In this document: positions 1-6,899 of the stretch, one piece after another | Numbering within the stretch: position 1 is the stretch's first letter | How the letters are laid out: each line of letters starts with the position of its first letter | NCBI GenBank assembly: GCA_964354375.1 | Contig: CAYGZQ010000088.1 | Location: 1-11,736 of the forward strand | Direction: 5' to 3' | Length of the DNA: 11,736 bases | Origin: CAYGZQ01 sp964354375 [NCBI: uncultured Planctomycetota bacterium] | GTDB taxonomy: Bacteria; JAJVIF01; JAPKYR01 | The notes under the pieces: model-generated | The model's input: the letters and a program-made list of their open reading frames with translations, nothing else | The model's database searches: none | Told to the model about the DNA's origin: nothing | Made by a program: the position numbers and the translations under genes

Positions 1-120
1 GGGGGTGAGGTGGAGCGACGGGAACGGATGCATGTCCGGTTCCGGTTCATATCAGAATAAAGGACATTAAAAGTAGATTATCGACGGACGGAACCGATTG
101 CATCGCAGAGGTCATGAAGC

Positions 121-768
121 ATGAAAGAGCTTACGCGAGAGGAAACGCTTGAGGTCCTGGCGGCGTGCCTGGACCTTCTGGCGAGTCGCGAGAATGAAAT
201 CCGCGAGCTGTACGACAAGCTGCAGGCGTATGAGCCGGAAAGCTCGTCGGAGGGGAAAGTGGCGGGAGCGATAACTCCGGACGCGGAAGACGCGGCGCGG
301 GAGGGATCGCCCGGGTGGCCGACGACAGTGGCGATATGCGGCACTCCACTGGTGGGCAGGTCGTTGATGCTTCTCTGCCCGCAGGCGGGACTGAGAATCG
401 TCGGGATCACCGACAGCGGTCTGGAAGGTCTGAAGCTTGCCGAAAAACATCGACCCGAATTCGCGTTCGTGGACCTTGACGTGACCGACATCGACGGCCT
501 GGTGCTGGTCTCGCGCATGAAGGAGATTCTCCCTAACCTCACCATCGTTGCCTTGACAGGCGCCCTGCAGGAGAGCGCACTTGTGAGCGCCATAATCGCG
601 GGGGCTAACGAGGTAATCGGAAAACCGCTTCAGGCGAAGCGACTGATGCATGCGGTGCAGAGGCTTGTTGACTGCAGGCGGAGCAGGAAACCGTCCGGTG
701 AATCAATCCCTTCGCGATTCGACCCGGTCGACGCAATGGGTGGCCGTGAATCCTGGTCGGTGCTCTAG
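121..768 (+). CDS. Stand-alone response-regulator receiver-domain protein, atypical
   Basis: A 215-residue soluble protein. Residues about 4-38 are predicted to be a charged helix, possibly a short coiled coil; an acidic, low-complexity linker follows to about 66. Residues 68-182 read as a CheY-like receiver domain. The expected phospho-acceptor is D118, in the pattern D-x7-G ending at D125-G126; the switch threonine is T146 and the conserved lysine is K168, followed by P169. The acidic pair that normally follows the first beta strand and binds magnesium is absent: the first strand runs into C73-G74-T75. Nothing after residue 185 resembles a DNA-binding or enzymatic output domain, so any effect probably passes through a partner protein. 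ATG 121 is preceded by AGAGG at 107-111, nine bases upstream. A strong hairpin follows the stop. The receiver fold is seen with good confidence; phosphorylation competence and target are unknown. Confidence 0.82.
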   Translation: MKELTREETLEVLAACLDLLASRENEIRELYDKLQAYEPESSSEGKVAGAITPDAEDAAREGSPGWPTTVAICGTPLVGRSLMLLCPQAGLRIVGITDSGLEGLKLAEKHRPEFAFVDLDVTDIDGLVLVSRMKEILPNLTIVALTGALQESALVSAIIAGANEVIGKPLQAKRLMHAVQRLVDCRRSRKPSGESIPSRFDPVDAMGGRESWSVL

Positions 769-797
769 CCTTTCATTCTTCCTGAAAATGGCATATA

Positions 798-834
798 TTC
801 AATCCGGGCGCAGGTCGGCTGCGCCCGGATTGAG
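798..834 (+). terminator. Strong hairpin after the receiver gene, probable terminator
   Basis: Arms 798-813 and 819-834 form a 16-bp stem (15 Watson-Crick pairs and one G-U at the base) around the 5-base loop GTCGG. The core is AATCCGGGCGCAG paired with CTGCGCCCGGATT. It lies 30 bases after the receiver-gene stop and 29 bases before the next start. Only a weak T run (CATTTA) follows, so it is a non-classical intrinsic terminator, or a stability or attenuation element for the next gene. Confidence 0.7.
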
Positions 835-862
835 CATTTAGGCGACCCGAGCAACCTGATCC

Positions 863-1852
863 ATGCTGGTTCGATTCAAGCCGAGTGTAAACCTGAAGGA
901 CGTGGGCAAGCTCACCGAGCGGTGCGACTCGATCGGCGTCCGCTACAAGTATATCCAGGAGCTGTCCACCAGCTACCTCGTCGTGGAGAGCAACGAGCAG
1001 GCGAAGCTCGAAGAGCTTTATCACCAGTTCCGTCACATGCCCTTTGTCGCCTCGGTCTCGTACTCCAGGGACCCCGAGGACCCGCTCACCAAACTGGAGC
1101 CGGTGAGCTTCAGGCTGGGGAGCCGATGGGTGGGCCGCGGATCGAGGCCGGTCCTCATTGCCGGAAGCCCCTATCTCGAAAGCCAGAAACATTCGCTCTT
1201 GCTGGCGACCGAGCTCGCGAACATCGGCGTCAATATCTACAAGGCCGGACCCTACCGCCCGATGGAGACCCTTCCGCCGAAGGCCCTGTACGAAAGGACC
1301 GGGACCATTGTGCAGGACATCTCCAAGAAAAGCGGCATTCCGTCCACCGGAATGGTCGAGGCGCTCGGCCCGAAAGTATCCCTGATGCAGTTGCAGCCGT
1401 GCGCGTACCATGTCCCCGGCGAGTTCCTTTTCGAGACGAATCTGAAGGAACAACTGGGACAGCTCGGGGTCCCGGTTCTTCTGGAAAGGCACCCCGATGC
1501 GTCCACGGAGCTGTGGCTCAAGGCGGCGACCGAGATCGTGACAGGCGGGAATCGGAATGTCGCGCTGGTCGAGACGGGACGGATGGTCGGTGATCGACGG
1601 GAGATCGACATAGTGGAGGTCGCGCGGCTTGTCGACACTTGTCCCCTGCCTGTCATGGTGTACCCGTCCCGCGCGGCTGAGACAGCCGAGGCCGTGGGCC
1701 GGATTGCGAGAGCCTCGCTGGCCGCCGGCGTGTCGGGTATTCTGCTCGATGTCCACCCGAATCCGCTGGAGGGGTTGCTGACTGACGGCTATTGTCTCAG
1801 CCTTGAGGTATTCCGGGAAATGTTCCAGTCGCTGAAGCTGTTGATGGTTTGA
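863..1852 (+). CDS. DAHP synthase (AroAI-beta/KDO8P synthase family) homologue, probably catalytically inactive
   Basis: A 329-residue protein with the layout of the class that has an N-terminal ferredoxin-like/ACT-type regulatory domain (about 1-72) followed by the DAHP synthase TIM barrel (about 95-325). DAHP synthase condenses phosphoenolpyruvate with erythrose 4-phosphate, the first step of aromatic amino-acid synthesis. The barrel signature blocks are all recognisable but altered. GPCAVES reads GSPYLES (101-107), losing the metal-binding cysteine. RGGAFKPR reads KAGPYRPM (127-134). LKRG reads LERH (207-210). CERG reads VETG (236-239). DPSH reads YPSR (267-270), losing the histidine ligand. 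EVHPDP reads DVHPNP (296-301). The later D308-G309 is kept. An in-frame TGA at 857-859 forces the start to be ATG 863 or later; no clear Shine-Dalgarno is visible. The fold assignment is confident. Loss of the usual activity is inferred, and it may be a regulator or have a new substrate. Confidence 0.8.
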   Translation: MLVRFKPSVNLKDVGKLTERCDSIGVRYKYIQELSTSYLVVESNEQAKLEELYHQFRHMPFVASVSYSRDPEDPLTKLEPVSFRLGSRWVGRGSRPVLIAGSPYLESQKHSLLLATELANIGVNIYKAGPYRPMETLPPKALYERTGTIVQDISKKSGIPSTGMVEALGPKVSLMQLQPCAYHVPGEFLFETNLKEQLGQLGVPVLLERHPDASTELWLKAATEIVTGGNRNVALVETGRMVGDRREIDIVEVARLVDTCPLPVMVYPSRAAETAEAVGRIARASLAAGVSGILLDVHPNPLEGLLTDGYCLSLEVFREMFQSLKLLMV

Positions 1853-1873
1853 TTGAAGAACGAAGAAGAAGAG

Positions 1874-1964
1874 AAGAAGAATAACCACCAAGGCACCAAG
1901 GACACCAAGAAGAAGGAAAGAATGCGCTCTTTGTGCCCTTAGTGCCTTCGTGGTTACTCTTCTC
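1874..1964. repeat. Imperfect palindromic repeat of the CACCAAGG/CCTTGGTG type
   Basis: Left arm 1874-1909 contains TAACCACCAAGGCACC; right arm 1929-1964 contains GTGCCTTCGTGGTTA. The arms pair over about 36 positions with roughly five mismatches around a 19-base centre. Each arm is built from 8-9-base near-repeats (CACCAAGG). From memory, sequences of this type recur between genes in many environmental bacterial genomes, which suggests a dispersed repeat rather than a gene-specific signal. It ends 22 bases before the next start and could form a long hairpin in RNA from either strand. A purine-rich GAAGAA run precedes it from about 1855. Confidence 0.7.
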
Positions 1965-1986
1965 TTAATGCAAAGGAGCGTGAAGG

Positions 1987-2757
1987 GTGATGAACGCGAA
2001 AAAAGAAGATACGAAGCCGGTGAAGAGCGTCGGGACGATGACGCTTATCATCATGGCGGTGGTGGCGCTCGTTCTGAGCATCATACTGCCCCTGGTTTTC
2101 CTGCTGAGCATGAGGGTCGATTTCAACGCGAAGATCGAGTCGATGAACCAGTGGGGCGAGGGTAAGGAGGGAGTGATAGCCGGGGCGAAGCCGGAGATTC
2201 GCCAGCAGACCGTCTCGATTGAGTACAAGGCGGTGTTCGTGCCGGCGAGGCTCACGGAGTACAAGGGCGCGTTCACGGGGATAGCGGTAATGTACGCGCC
2301 TCTTCTCATAACGGGATCTCCGCTTGAGCTCGACGCGAAGCCGTCGGGATCGAGTCCCGATCTCACAAGCGAGGCGCGAATAAGATTTTCGAGCAACGCG
2401 CCGGTCGCGATTTTTTTCATCATCCTGCTCATCATCCTGTTCTTCATGGACCTGACGCTGAACAATCCGAACGCGTCCCTAAAATTCGTCGTGACCCTCT
2501 CGGTTCTGTGGCTCCTCTACTCGCTTCTGGTGTGGGGACTCGGCGGGCTGATGATGCGGACGGTCAACGGCGTGTTGAACGAGCTTCTGGCGCAATCGCA
2601 GCAGGGAGCCGCGAGCTTTTCGCTGGGCGGAGTGAACGCGATAGGCGCGCCCGCCAGGATTTTCCTGATAGGAACGCTGTACTGGGTGGTCAGTTTCATG
2701 CTGAGGCGCGCCAAGTCGGTCCCGCCATCCGATGATCGCGTCACGGCGAAGGAGTAA
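1987..2757 (+). CDS. Membrane protein of unknown function, four predicted transmembrane helices
   Basis: I do not recognise the family. The 256-residue protein (counting from GTG 1987) has a short, lysine-rich cytoplasmic N-terminus, a long hydrophobic helix at about 17-41, a region of roughly 95 polar and beta-rich residues (42-136) likely on the outer face, then helices at about 137-156, 166-189 and 222-240, and a charged tail. The first helix with positive residues before it acts as a signal anchor. The Shine-Dalgarno AAAGGAG at 1972-1978 is 8 bases before GTG 1987 and 11 before ATG 1990, so either start is possible. Its stop codon lies 12 bases before queA, so the two genes may be cotranscribed, but no functional link to tRNA modification is evident. 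That the gene is real is well supported by its hydrophobic pattern and codon use; its role is not. Confidence 0.75.
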   Translation: MMNAKKEDTKPVKSVGTMTLIIMAVVALVLSIILPLVFLLSMRVDFNAKIESMNQWGEGKEGVIAGAKPEIRQQTVSIEYKAVFVPARLTEYKGAFTGIAVMYAPLLITGSPLELDAKPSGSSPDLTSEARIRFSSNAPVAIFFIILLIILFFMDLTLNNPNASLKFVVTLSVLWLLYSLLVWGLGGLMMRTVNGVLNELLAQSQQGAASFSLGGVNAIGAPARIFLIGTLYWVVSFMLRRAKSVPPSDDRVTAKE

Positions 2758-2769
2758 CGGTCGCGATTC

Positions 2770-3825
2770 ATGCGTACCGACCTTCTCGACTATGACCTGC
2801 CCGAGGAGCTGATAGCCCAGAAGCCCGCCGATCCGCGCGATTCATCCCGCCTCCTCGTTTGCCCCAGACGCACAGGGCCGTTCGAGGTCCGCCGATTCAG
2901 CGATCTCCCCGACCTGCTGAAAAGAGGCGATGTTATCGTCACAAACGCGGCGAAGGTGATGCCGGCGAGGCTCTTCGGGTACAAGTACCCGGACGGCTCG
3001 CGCATCGAAGTGCTGCTTCTGGAGCGACTTCCCGACGCAAGCGATCCGGGCAAGTTCAACAGGCCTCGATTCAAAGCCCTCCTGCGACGACGCAGGCGAC
3101 TCGATATCGGCGACACCATCTTGTTCCCCGAAAGCACACTGGTCGCGACAGTGGTGGAATGCGATTTCGAGGTCGGGGAGGATATCATCGAGCTGGGCGG
3201 TGTGAATGATGTCGATTCGGAGATTGATCGGATCGGGCGCGTCCCTTTGCCGCCATACATCAAGGCATACACCGGGGACATGGAGAGATACCAGACCGTT
3301 TACGCGAGGATACCGGGATCGGTCGCCGCGCCGACCGCGGGCCTTCATTTCACGCCGCAGATTCTCGCCCGGCTGGAGGAGAAGGGGATCGCGCGTGTCG
3401 AGGGGCATCTGAGAGTGGGATGGGGGACGTTCAGCCCGATACGCTCCGAAAACGTGGAGGATCATACGCTTCACGAGGAATCCTGCGAGCTGTCGGAAGT
3501 CGCTGCGGAGACGATAAACCGGGCCAGGGAATCGGGCGGAAGAATTGTCGCGGTGGGAACCACGATGACGAGGCTTCTCGAAAGCGCGGTGGACGAGGCG
3601 GGGAGAGTGCGCGCGTTCTCGGGTCGGACCGGACTCTACATAACGCCCGGCTTTCAGTTCAGGGCGGTGGACGTGCTCCTGACGAATTTCCATCTGCCGA
3701 GGACAAGTCTGCTTGGGCTCGTGGGCGCATTCCTCGGAGTGGACCGCACCCTCGAAGCCTACCGGTTCGCCATCGGGGAAAGGTTCAGGTTCTACTCCTT
3801 CGGCGACGCAATGCTGGTGGTGTGA
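2770..3825 (+). CDS. queA: S-adenosylmethionine:tRNA ribosyltransferase-isomerase
   Basis: QueA transfers and isomerises the ribosyl group of S-adenosylmethionine onto preQ1 at the wobble position of GUN-anticodon tRNAs, giving epoxyqueuosine in the cytoplasm. The 351-residue length is typical. Hallmarks seen: YDLPEELIAQKP (8-19), DSSRLLV (24-30), MPARLFG (64-70), GRVPLPPYI (156-164), YQTVYA then GSVAAPTAGLHFT (174-195), VGWGTF (217-222), TNFHLPRTSLL (305-315) and RFYSFGDAML (340-349). The motif usually written NDTRV reads NAAKV at 59-63, and a run of five arginines (106-110) sits where the family has a shorter basic stretch. ATG 2770 aligns with the family N-terminus; AAGGAG at 2749-2754 overlaps the upstream stop but is 15 bases away, so initiation may depend on translational coupling. 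No other queuosine gene is in the window. Confidence 0.97.
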   Translation: MRTDLLDYDLPEELIAQKPADPRDSSRLLVCPRRTGPFEVRRFSDLPDLLKRGDVIVTNAAKVMPARLFGYKYPDGSRIEVLLLERLPDASDPGKFNRPRFKALLRRRRRLDIGDTILFPESTLVATVVECDFEVGEDIIELGGVNDVDSEIDRIGRVPLPPYIKAYTGDMERYQTVYARIPGSVAAPTAGLHFTPQILARLEEKGIARVEGHLRVGWGTFSPIRSENVEDHTLHEESCELSEVAAETINRARESGGRIVAVGTTMTRLLESAVDEAGRVRAFSGRTGLYITPGFQFRAVDVLLTNFHLPRTSLLGLVGAFLGVDRTLEAYRFAIGERFRFYSFGDAMLVV

Positions 3826-3858
3826 GTCCCGGTGCCCTCCACGAGCCTGGGGACTCAC
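3822..3858 (+). terminator. Hairpin overlapping the queA stop, possible terminator
   Basis: GTGAGTCCC (3822-3830) pairs perfectly with GGGACTCAC (3850-3858) across a 19-base loop. The left arm contains the queA stop codon TGA (3823-3825). No T run follows, so a Rho-independent role is uncertain. Confidence 0.4.
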
Positions 3859-3883
3859 TCGATGTCCCTTGAGAGAAGTGCAT

Positions 3884-3913
3884 GCCCCCCTGTAGTCCCC
3901 CCCAAGGGGGGGA
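3884..3913 (-). repeat. Partial inverted copy of the C7-TT-G7 repeat
   Basis: It reads GCCCCCCTGTAGTCCCCCCC followed by AAGGGGGGGA. This matches the reverse complement of the right half of the two full copies downstream (C6-TATGAT-C7-AA-G7) with a few differences, then diverges after 3913. The C7-AA-G7 core lies at 3897-3912. Confidence 0.75.
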
Positions 3914-3944
3914 CGGTTAATATATAAACTTCCCGCCAAACCGA

Positions 3945-4002
3945 CAATTGACGCGGGTCCCGGCATACCCCATCCCCCCCTTGGGGGGGATCATAGGGGG
4001 GC
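3945..4002 (+). repeat. C7-TT-G7 palindromic repeat, copy 1
   Basis: A 58-base unit starting CAATTGACGCGGGTCCCGG, with the palindromic core ATCCCCCCC-TT-GGGGGGGAT centred on 3974-3989 and ending CATAGGGGGGC. It is 56/58 identical to copy 2. Homopolymer lengths (seven C, seven G, then six G) match exactly between copies. Confidence 0.92.
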
Positions 4003-4031
4003 CATCAATCCGACGCGTTTTCATCAAGCCC

Positions 4032-4089
4032 CAACTGATGCGGGTCCCGGCATACCCCATCCCCCCCTTGGGGGGGATCATAGGGGGGC
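4032..4089 (+). repeat. C7-TT-G7 palindromic repeat, copy 2
   Basis: The second 58-base unit, 87 bases downstream of copy 1, differs from it only at 4035 (C for T) and 4039 (T for C). The core palindrome is at 4061-4076. The 29 bases between the copies (4003-4031) are not repeated. Translation through the pair gives a proline/glycine-rich repeated peptide, which is a by-product of the DNA repeat and not a gene. Confidence 0.92.
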
Positions 4090-4170
4090 TATTATCCAAG
4101 GAAGACTTCTTTCCCTCCCATCTCGGTTGTGGAGGGCCCCGGGGATAAGCGCGCGGATCGGGGGCGACCG

Positions 4171-4199
4171 TTGACCCTCGCCCGCCGGTAACGTATACT
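4171..4199 (+). promoter_or_regulatory. Near-consensus sigma-70 promoter for the lipoprotein gene
   Basis: TTGACC (4171-4176) and TATACT (4194-4199) are separated by exactly 17 bases, each hexamer one mismatch from TTGACA and TATAAT. Transcription would start near 4206 and leave a leader of about 36 bases. Ribosome binding site AGGGAGG (4228-4234) is 7 bases before ATG 4242. The region 4090-4170 upstream shows no further structure I can name. Confidence 0.75.
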
Positions 4200-4241
4200 G
4201 TATGTATAAAATCCTATCGTATGTTATAGGGAGGCCGTCCT

Positions 4242-6635
4242 ATGACTCGGCACCGGATGCCTACCCTCCTGGTGCTCGTATCCATACTGATCTTTTCCCT
4301 CGGCTGCGCGAACAGCTCGCCTATCAGCCCTCCCGACACTCCCTCCGGAATGCACCGGGCAAGCGGAGCGCCCGATCACGGCCGCATGCTCTGGGGCCTT
4401 TGGGAGGTGAGAGTCGACCTTGAGAACGGCACCATCGACGCATTGCCGCTGAGGTCCGCCGACCTGCATTTCAATGTCGTGCCCCTCCTGAAGGAGGGCA
4501 CCCCCAAGTCGCTGCTTAGATTCTCCGACCTTCTGATCGACCCTTCCTTCCGGCAGTTGCAGGTCGATGTGTCGCTGACCCATCCGTTCCCCACTCTCCC
4601 GCAGGTCGCCGGATTCGATGTGCGCGGGATTCTCTTCACAAAAGGGGACGCCTACGATCTTCTGGCGTCGGATGTCACGATGACCGGGCCCGGCGAGCCG
4701 AGGCTTGTGAACGCGGACGGGTACACGCGGTGGTGGAACCCGCTTGAGTTTATCGGGTATGGGATGTTTTCATACCAGGACGGCTTCTACGGAACTCCCA
4801 AGGCGGTTGGGGGATATCAGAGCAACCTGGCCGCGTACAAGTGTTTCGCCGACGGGATCGGCGCACTGGATTCTCTGGAGAAACTCAACATCGGCAACCG
4901 GGGCGTGTTTCGAGCCGGCAGCACGAACAAGAGAAGGTACCTCATAAATTTCGGCAGTGAAGCTGCGAACTACGTCATTTTCAATTATGCCGTCGACGCA
5001 AACTGGGGCCTGATCCCCGGATTCACGCCGGGCGGACCTCCCCCCAACGTTCCCGCCGACTTCCCCCTGACGGCCAACTGCCCTGAGCCCTTTCGCATCA
5101 GAGTTTCCGAGAGCTCGAACACCATGTCTGCCACGAGCACGGGCGGAACAAGCGGAGATGTCGATCTGAACATCGACGTTTTCGACTGGCAGGCCGCGGA
5201 CCCTCTCTCCTCGGTGCCCATGGAAGTGAGCGTCGTGCAGGTCGAGGCCCCCCAGCTTGGACTCGGACCGGTCACGGCGACGGTTGTGGACGGCAGCGGC
5301 GCGGGCGGTCAGATGTCGACCTACACAGCCACGATCGCGGGCGGGACTGCCGATAAACTCGATGCGATCGACCTCATCGTGACCGCGACGTGTTCCGAGG
5401 GAGACTACCAGAACAGCCTCACTTACTTCTTCGGAGGCGACCCGCTGCAGGCGTATTTCCTGTACCGGGCGAAGGTTCTCGACGCGGACACCTACGTCGG
5501 ATGGACACACCGTTACACAAAACTCCTGTATCCCGAGCAGCCGAACCAGGGCGCGAATCTTCCCGACATCGCCGTGTACAAGAAATCGGGTGCCGTTCGC
5601 GCGGCGACCGTGGACCAGTTGAACCCCGATCCCAATGGCGACGGGGGGCACCATCCCGACAGCATCAACGAGTGGGCAAACGACTACGACACCTACTCGC
5701 TTCCCGAGCATTACCACATGCCGATCGACATGCTGTCCGAAACCGGCTTGTGGAACGATTTCCGCGGGATCTGCGTGTCCGACACCAGCACCCGGTTCTT
5801 CTTCTCCAACACGAACGTGAACGACGAGTATCCGACGGGCGAAACGGACCCCCTGTACGCGTACATCACCTGGGTGTCGCACACCTACCTGGGAAACCAG
5901 GCGGCGGAAGCGTGGAACACGGCGTTTTTCTCGGCGGGCGGCTATCCTCGATACTGGGCGACCGACCCGTGCAACGGCGTGAGCATCGGGACCGATTATG
6001 TCTATTCCGTGTTTCTCTATGACGTGACGGGCATGGCGGGACCGAACCCCGGAGAGGATCCGCAGAGGTACATCATCTTCCGATGGGCGCCGCCGTACGA
6101 TCTCACCGACGCGGCGACCGACTGGCAGAGGCCGTTCAATGTCCAGCCGAACGGCTCCGGCCCCGGTTACGTCGACCGCGCACAGCCCTACAATCATCGC
6201 CTGGCGGTCGATGACTCCCCGCCGCTCGACCGTTTCTTCATCCTCGATTCCAGCCAGGAAATCGAGGTCGTGGACATCGACTTCACCAAGTCCGAGTTCG
6301 ACGGCTCATACCCGATCGGCACCGTGACTGTCGAGAATCAGCCCATCGACTCCACCGGCATCGTGGACATCGAAGTTGTGCAGACGAAACCGCTCGGGAC
6401 ATTGCGCAACCATGTCGCGGCGCTCATCAGGGTCGGGGTCGCGAAATGGCGGGTTTGGGTTTTCGATTACGATCAGACGCAACCGCTCGGCAGCCAGGCG
6501 GTTCAGCAGTGGCTTTCTGACGAGTATGACGGGGTGCCATGCTCGATGGACGCGTGCGACGATCCCATTGAGCTGCACGTCCTCCACAAAAACGGCGGCC
6601 TGATCTACGCGACGGTCTTCAGGGACTATCCGTAG
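4242..6635 (+). CDS. Large secreted lipoprotein of unknown function
   Basis: A 797-residue protein. Residues 1-21 form a signal peptide with basic residues (R3, H4, R5) and a hydrophobic core, ending in the lipobox L20-G21-C22. Cleavage before C22 and lipidation are expected, with alanine at +2. The mature N-terminus is serine/proline-rich. The rest is beta-rich. Residues about 300-395, with alternating hydrophobics and a VTATVVDGSG turn, look like an immunoglobulin- or PKD-like domain. The C-terminal half has aromatic, aspartate-rich strand patterns (such as WRVWVFDYDQT and IELHVLHKNG near the end) that suggest beta-propeller blades. I do not recognise catalytic motifs. The C-terminal pattern (a VFD strand, then xxVLHxN about 40-55 residues later) resembles the partial protein at 10663-11736, so the two may belong to one surface-protein family. 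The strong promoter and ribosome binding site suggest high expression. Confidence 0.85.
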   Translation: MTRHRMPTLLVLVSILIFSLGCANSSPISPPDTPSGMHRASGAPDHGRMLWGLWEVRVDLENGTIDALPLRSADLHFNVVPLLKEGTPKSLLRFSDLLIDPSFRQLQVDVSLTHPFPTLPQVAGFDVRGILFTKGDAYDLLASDVTMTGPGEPRLVNADGYTRWWNPLEFIGYGMFSYQDGFYGTPKAVGGYQSNLAAYKCFADGIGALDSLEKLNIGNRGVFRAGSTNKRRYLINFGSEAANYVIFNYAVDANWGLIPGFTPGGPPPNVPADFPLTANCPEPFRIRVSESSNTMSATSTGGTSGDVDLNIDVFDWQAADPLSSVPMEVSVVQVEAPQLGLGPVTATVVDGSGAGGQMSTYTATIAGGTADKLDAIDLIVTATCSEGDYQNSLTYFFGGDPLQAYFLYRAKVLDADTYVGWTHRYTKLLYPEQPNQGANLPDIAVYKKSGAVRAATVDQLNPDPNGDGGHHPDSINEWANDYDTYSLPEHYHMPIDMLSETGLWNDFRGICVSDTSTRFFFSNTNVNDEYPTGETDPLYAYITWVSHTYLGNQAAEAWNTAFFSAGGYPRYWATDPCNGVSIGTDYVYSVFLYDVTGMAGPNPGEDPQRYIIFRWAPPYDLTDAATDWQRPFNVQPNGSGPGYVDRAQPYNHRLAVDDSPPLDRFFILDSSQEIEVVDIDFTKSEFDGSYPIGTVTVENQPIDSTGIVDIEVVQTKPLGTLRNHVAALIRVGVAKWRVWVFDYDQTQPLGSQAVQQWLSDEYDGVPCSMDACDDPIELHVLHKNGGLIYATVFRDYP

Positions 6636-6830
6636 GATCCGCTGACGCCACGTGTTGCTTCGGATATCAGGAGCCGCCTCATCCCCCGCCGATGGCAAGC
6701 TCTACAGCTTTTCGGCTGCCATAAAGTCCTTTATGCCTTGTGGAGGTTTCACATTATCTCTTCTCCCTTCATCCCAGCACTCGTTTCGCCCGAACGGGGC
6801 AACATTAGACCACCCGGGGGCTCGCAGACT

Positions 6831-6860
6831 CGCTTGTGAAGCCCACCGGGCACACAAGCG
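6831..6860. other. Compact hairpin downstream of the protease gene
   Basis: CGCTTGTG (6831-6838) pairs with CACAAGCG (6853-6860), and inside it GCCC (6841-6844) pairs with GGGC (6848-6851). It lies 39 bases beyond the protease stop on the minus strand, with no T run, so it could be a terminator or an island-edge structure. Apart from this the gap 6636-6899 shows no convincing gene. Confidence 0.45.
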
Positions 6861-6899
6861 CATCTTCGGCATACCTTTCAGAAAGAAAGGCACTTTGGT

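Noticed and set aside
1-70. Open stretches ending at TAA 58-60 and at TAA 68-70 that could be the 3' end of an upstream gene
   Set aside because: Both are about 20 codons long without recognisable protein features, and nothing distinguishes one from the other.
773-1891. 372-codon minus-strand frame opposite the DAHP-synthase-like gene
   Set aside because: It is antisense to a clear family member, has no family features of its own, and arises from high G+C third-position bias.
2842-3966. 374-codon minus-strand frame opposite queA
   Set aside because: queA is certain on the plus strand; the antisense protein has no recognisable motifs and runs into the repeat region.
3884-4089. CRISPR array
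   Set aside because: There are only two direct copies, each of 58 bases, with a G/C homopolymer palindrome and no regular spacers or cas genes.
3917-4148. Short frames on both strands encoding repeated proline/glycine-rich peptides
   Set aside because: The peptide repeat simply reflects the duplicated C7-TT-G7 DNA element; there is no start signal.
4770-6197. 475-codon minus-strand frame inside the lipoprotein gene
   Set aside because: The plus-strand gene has a promoter, ribosome binding site and lipobox; the antisense frame has an arginine/valine-rich shadow composition.
6702-6893. 63-codon minus-strand frame downstream of the protease
   Set aside because: It spans the hairpin, lacks a ribosome binding site and shows no recognisable domain; too weak to call a third operon gene.
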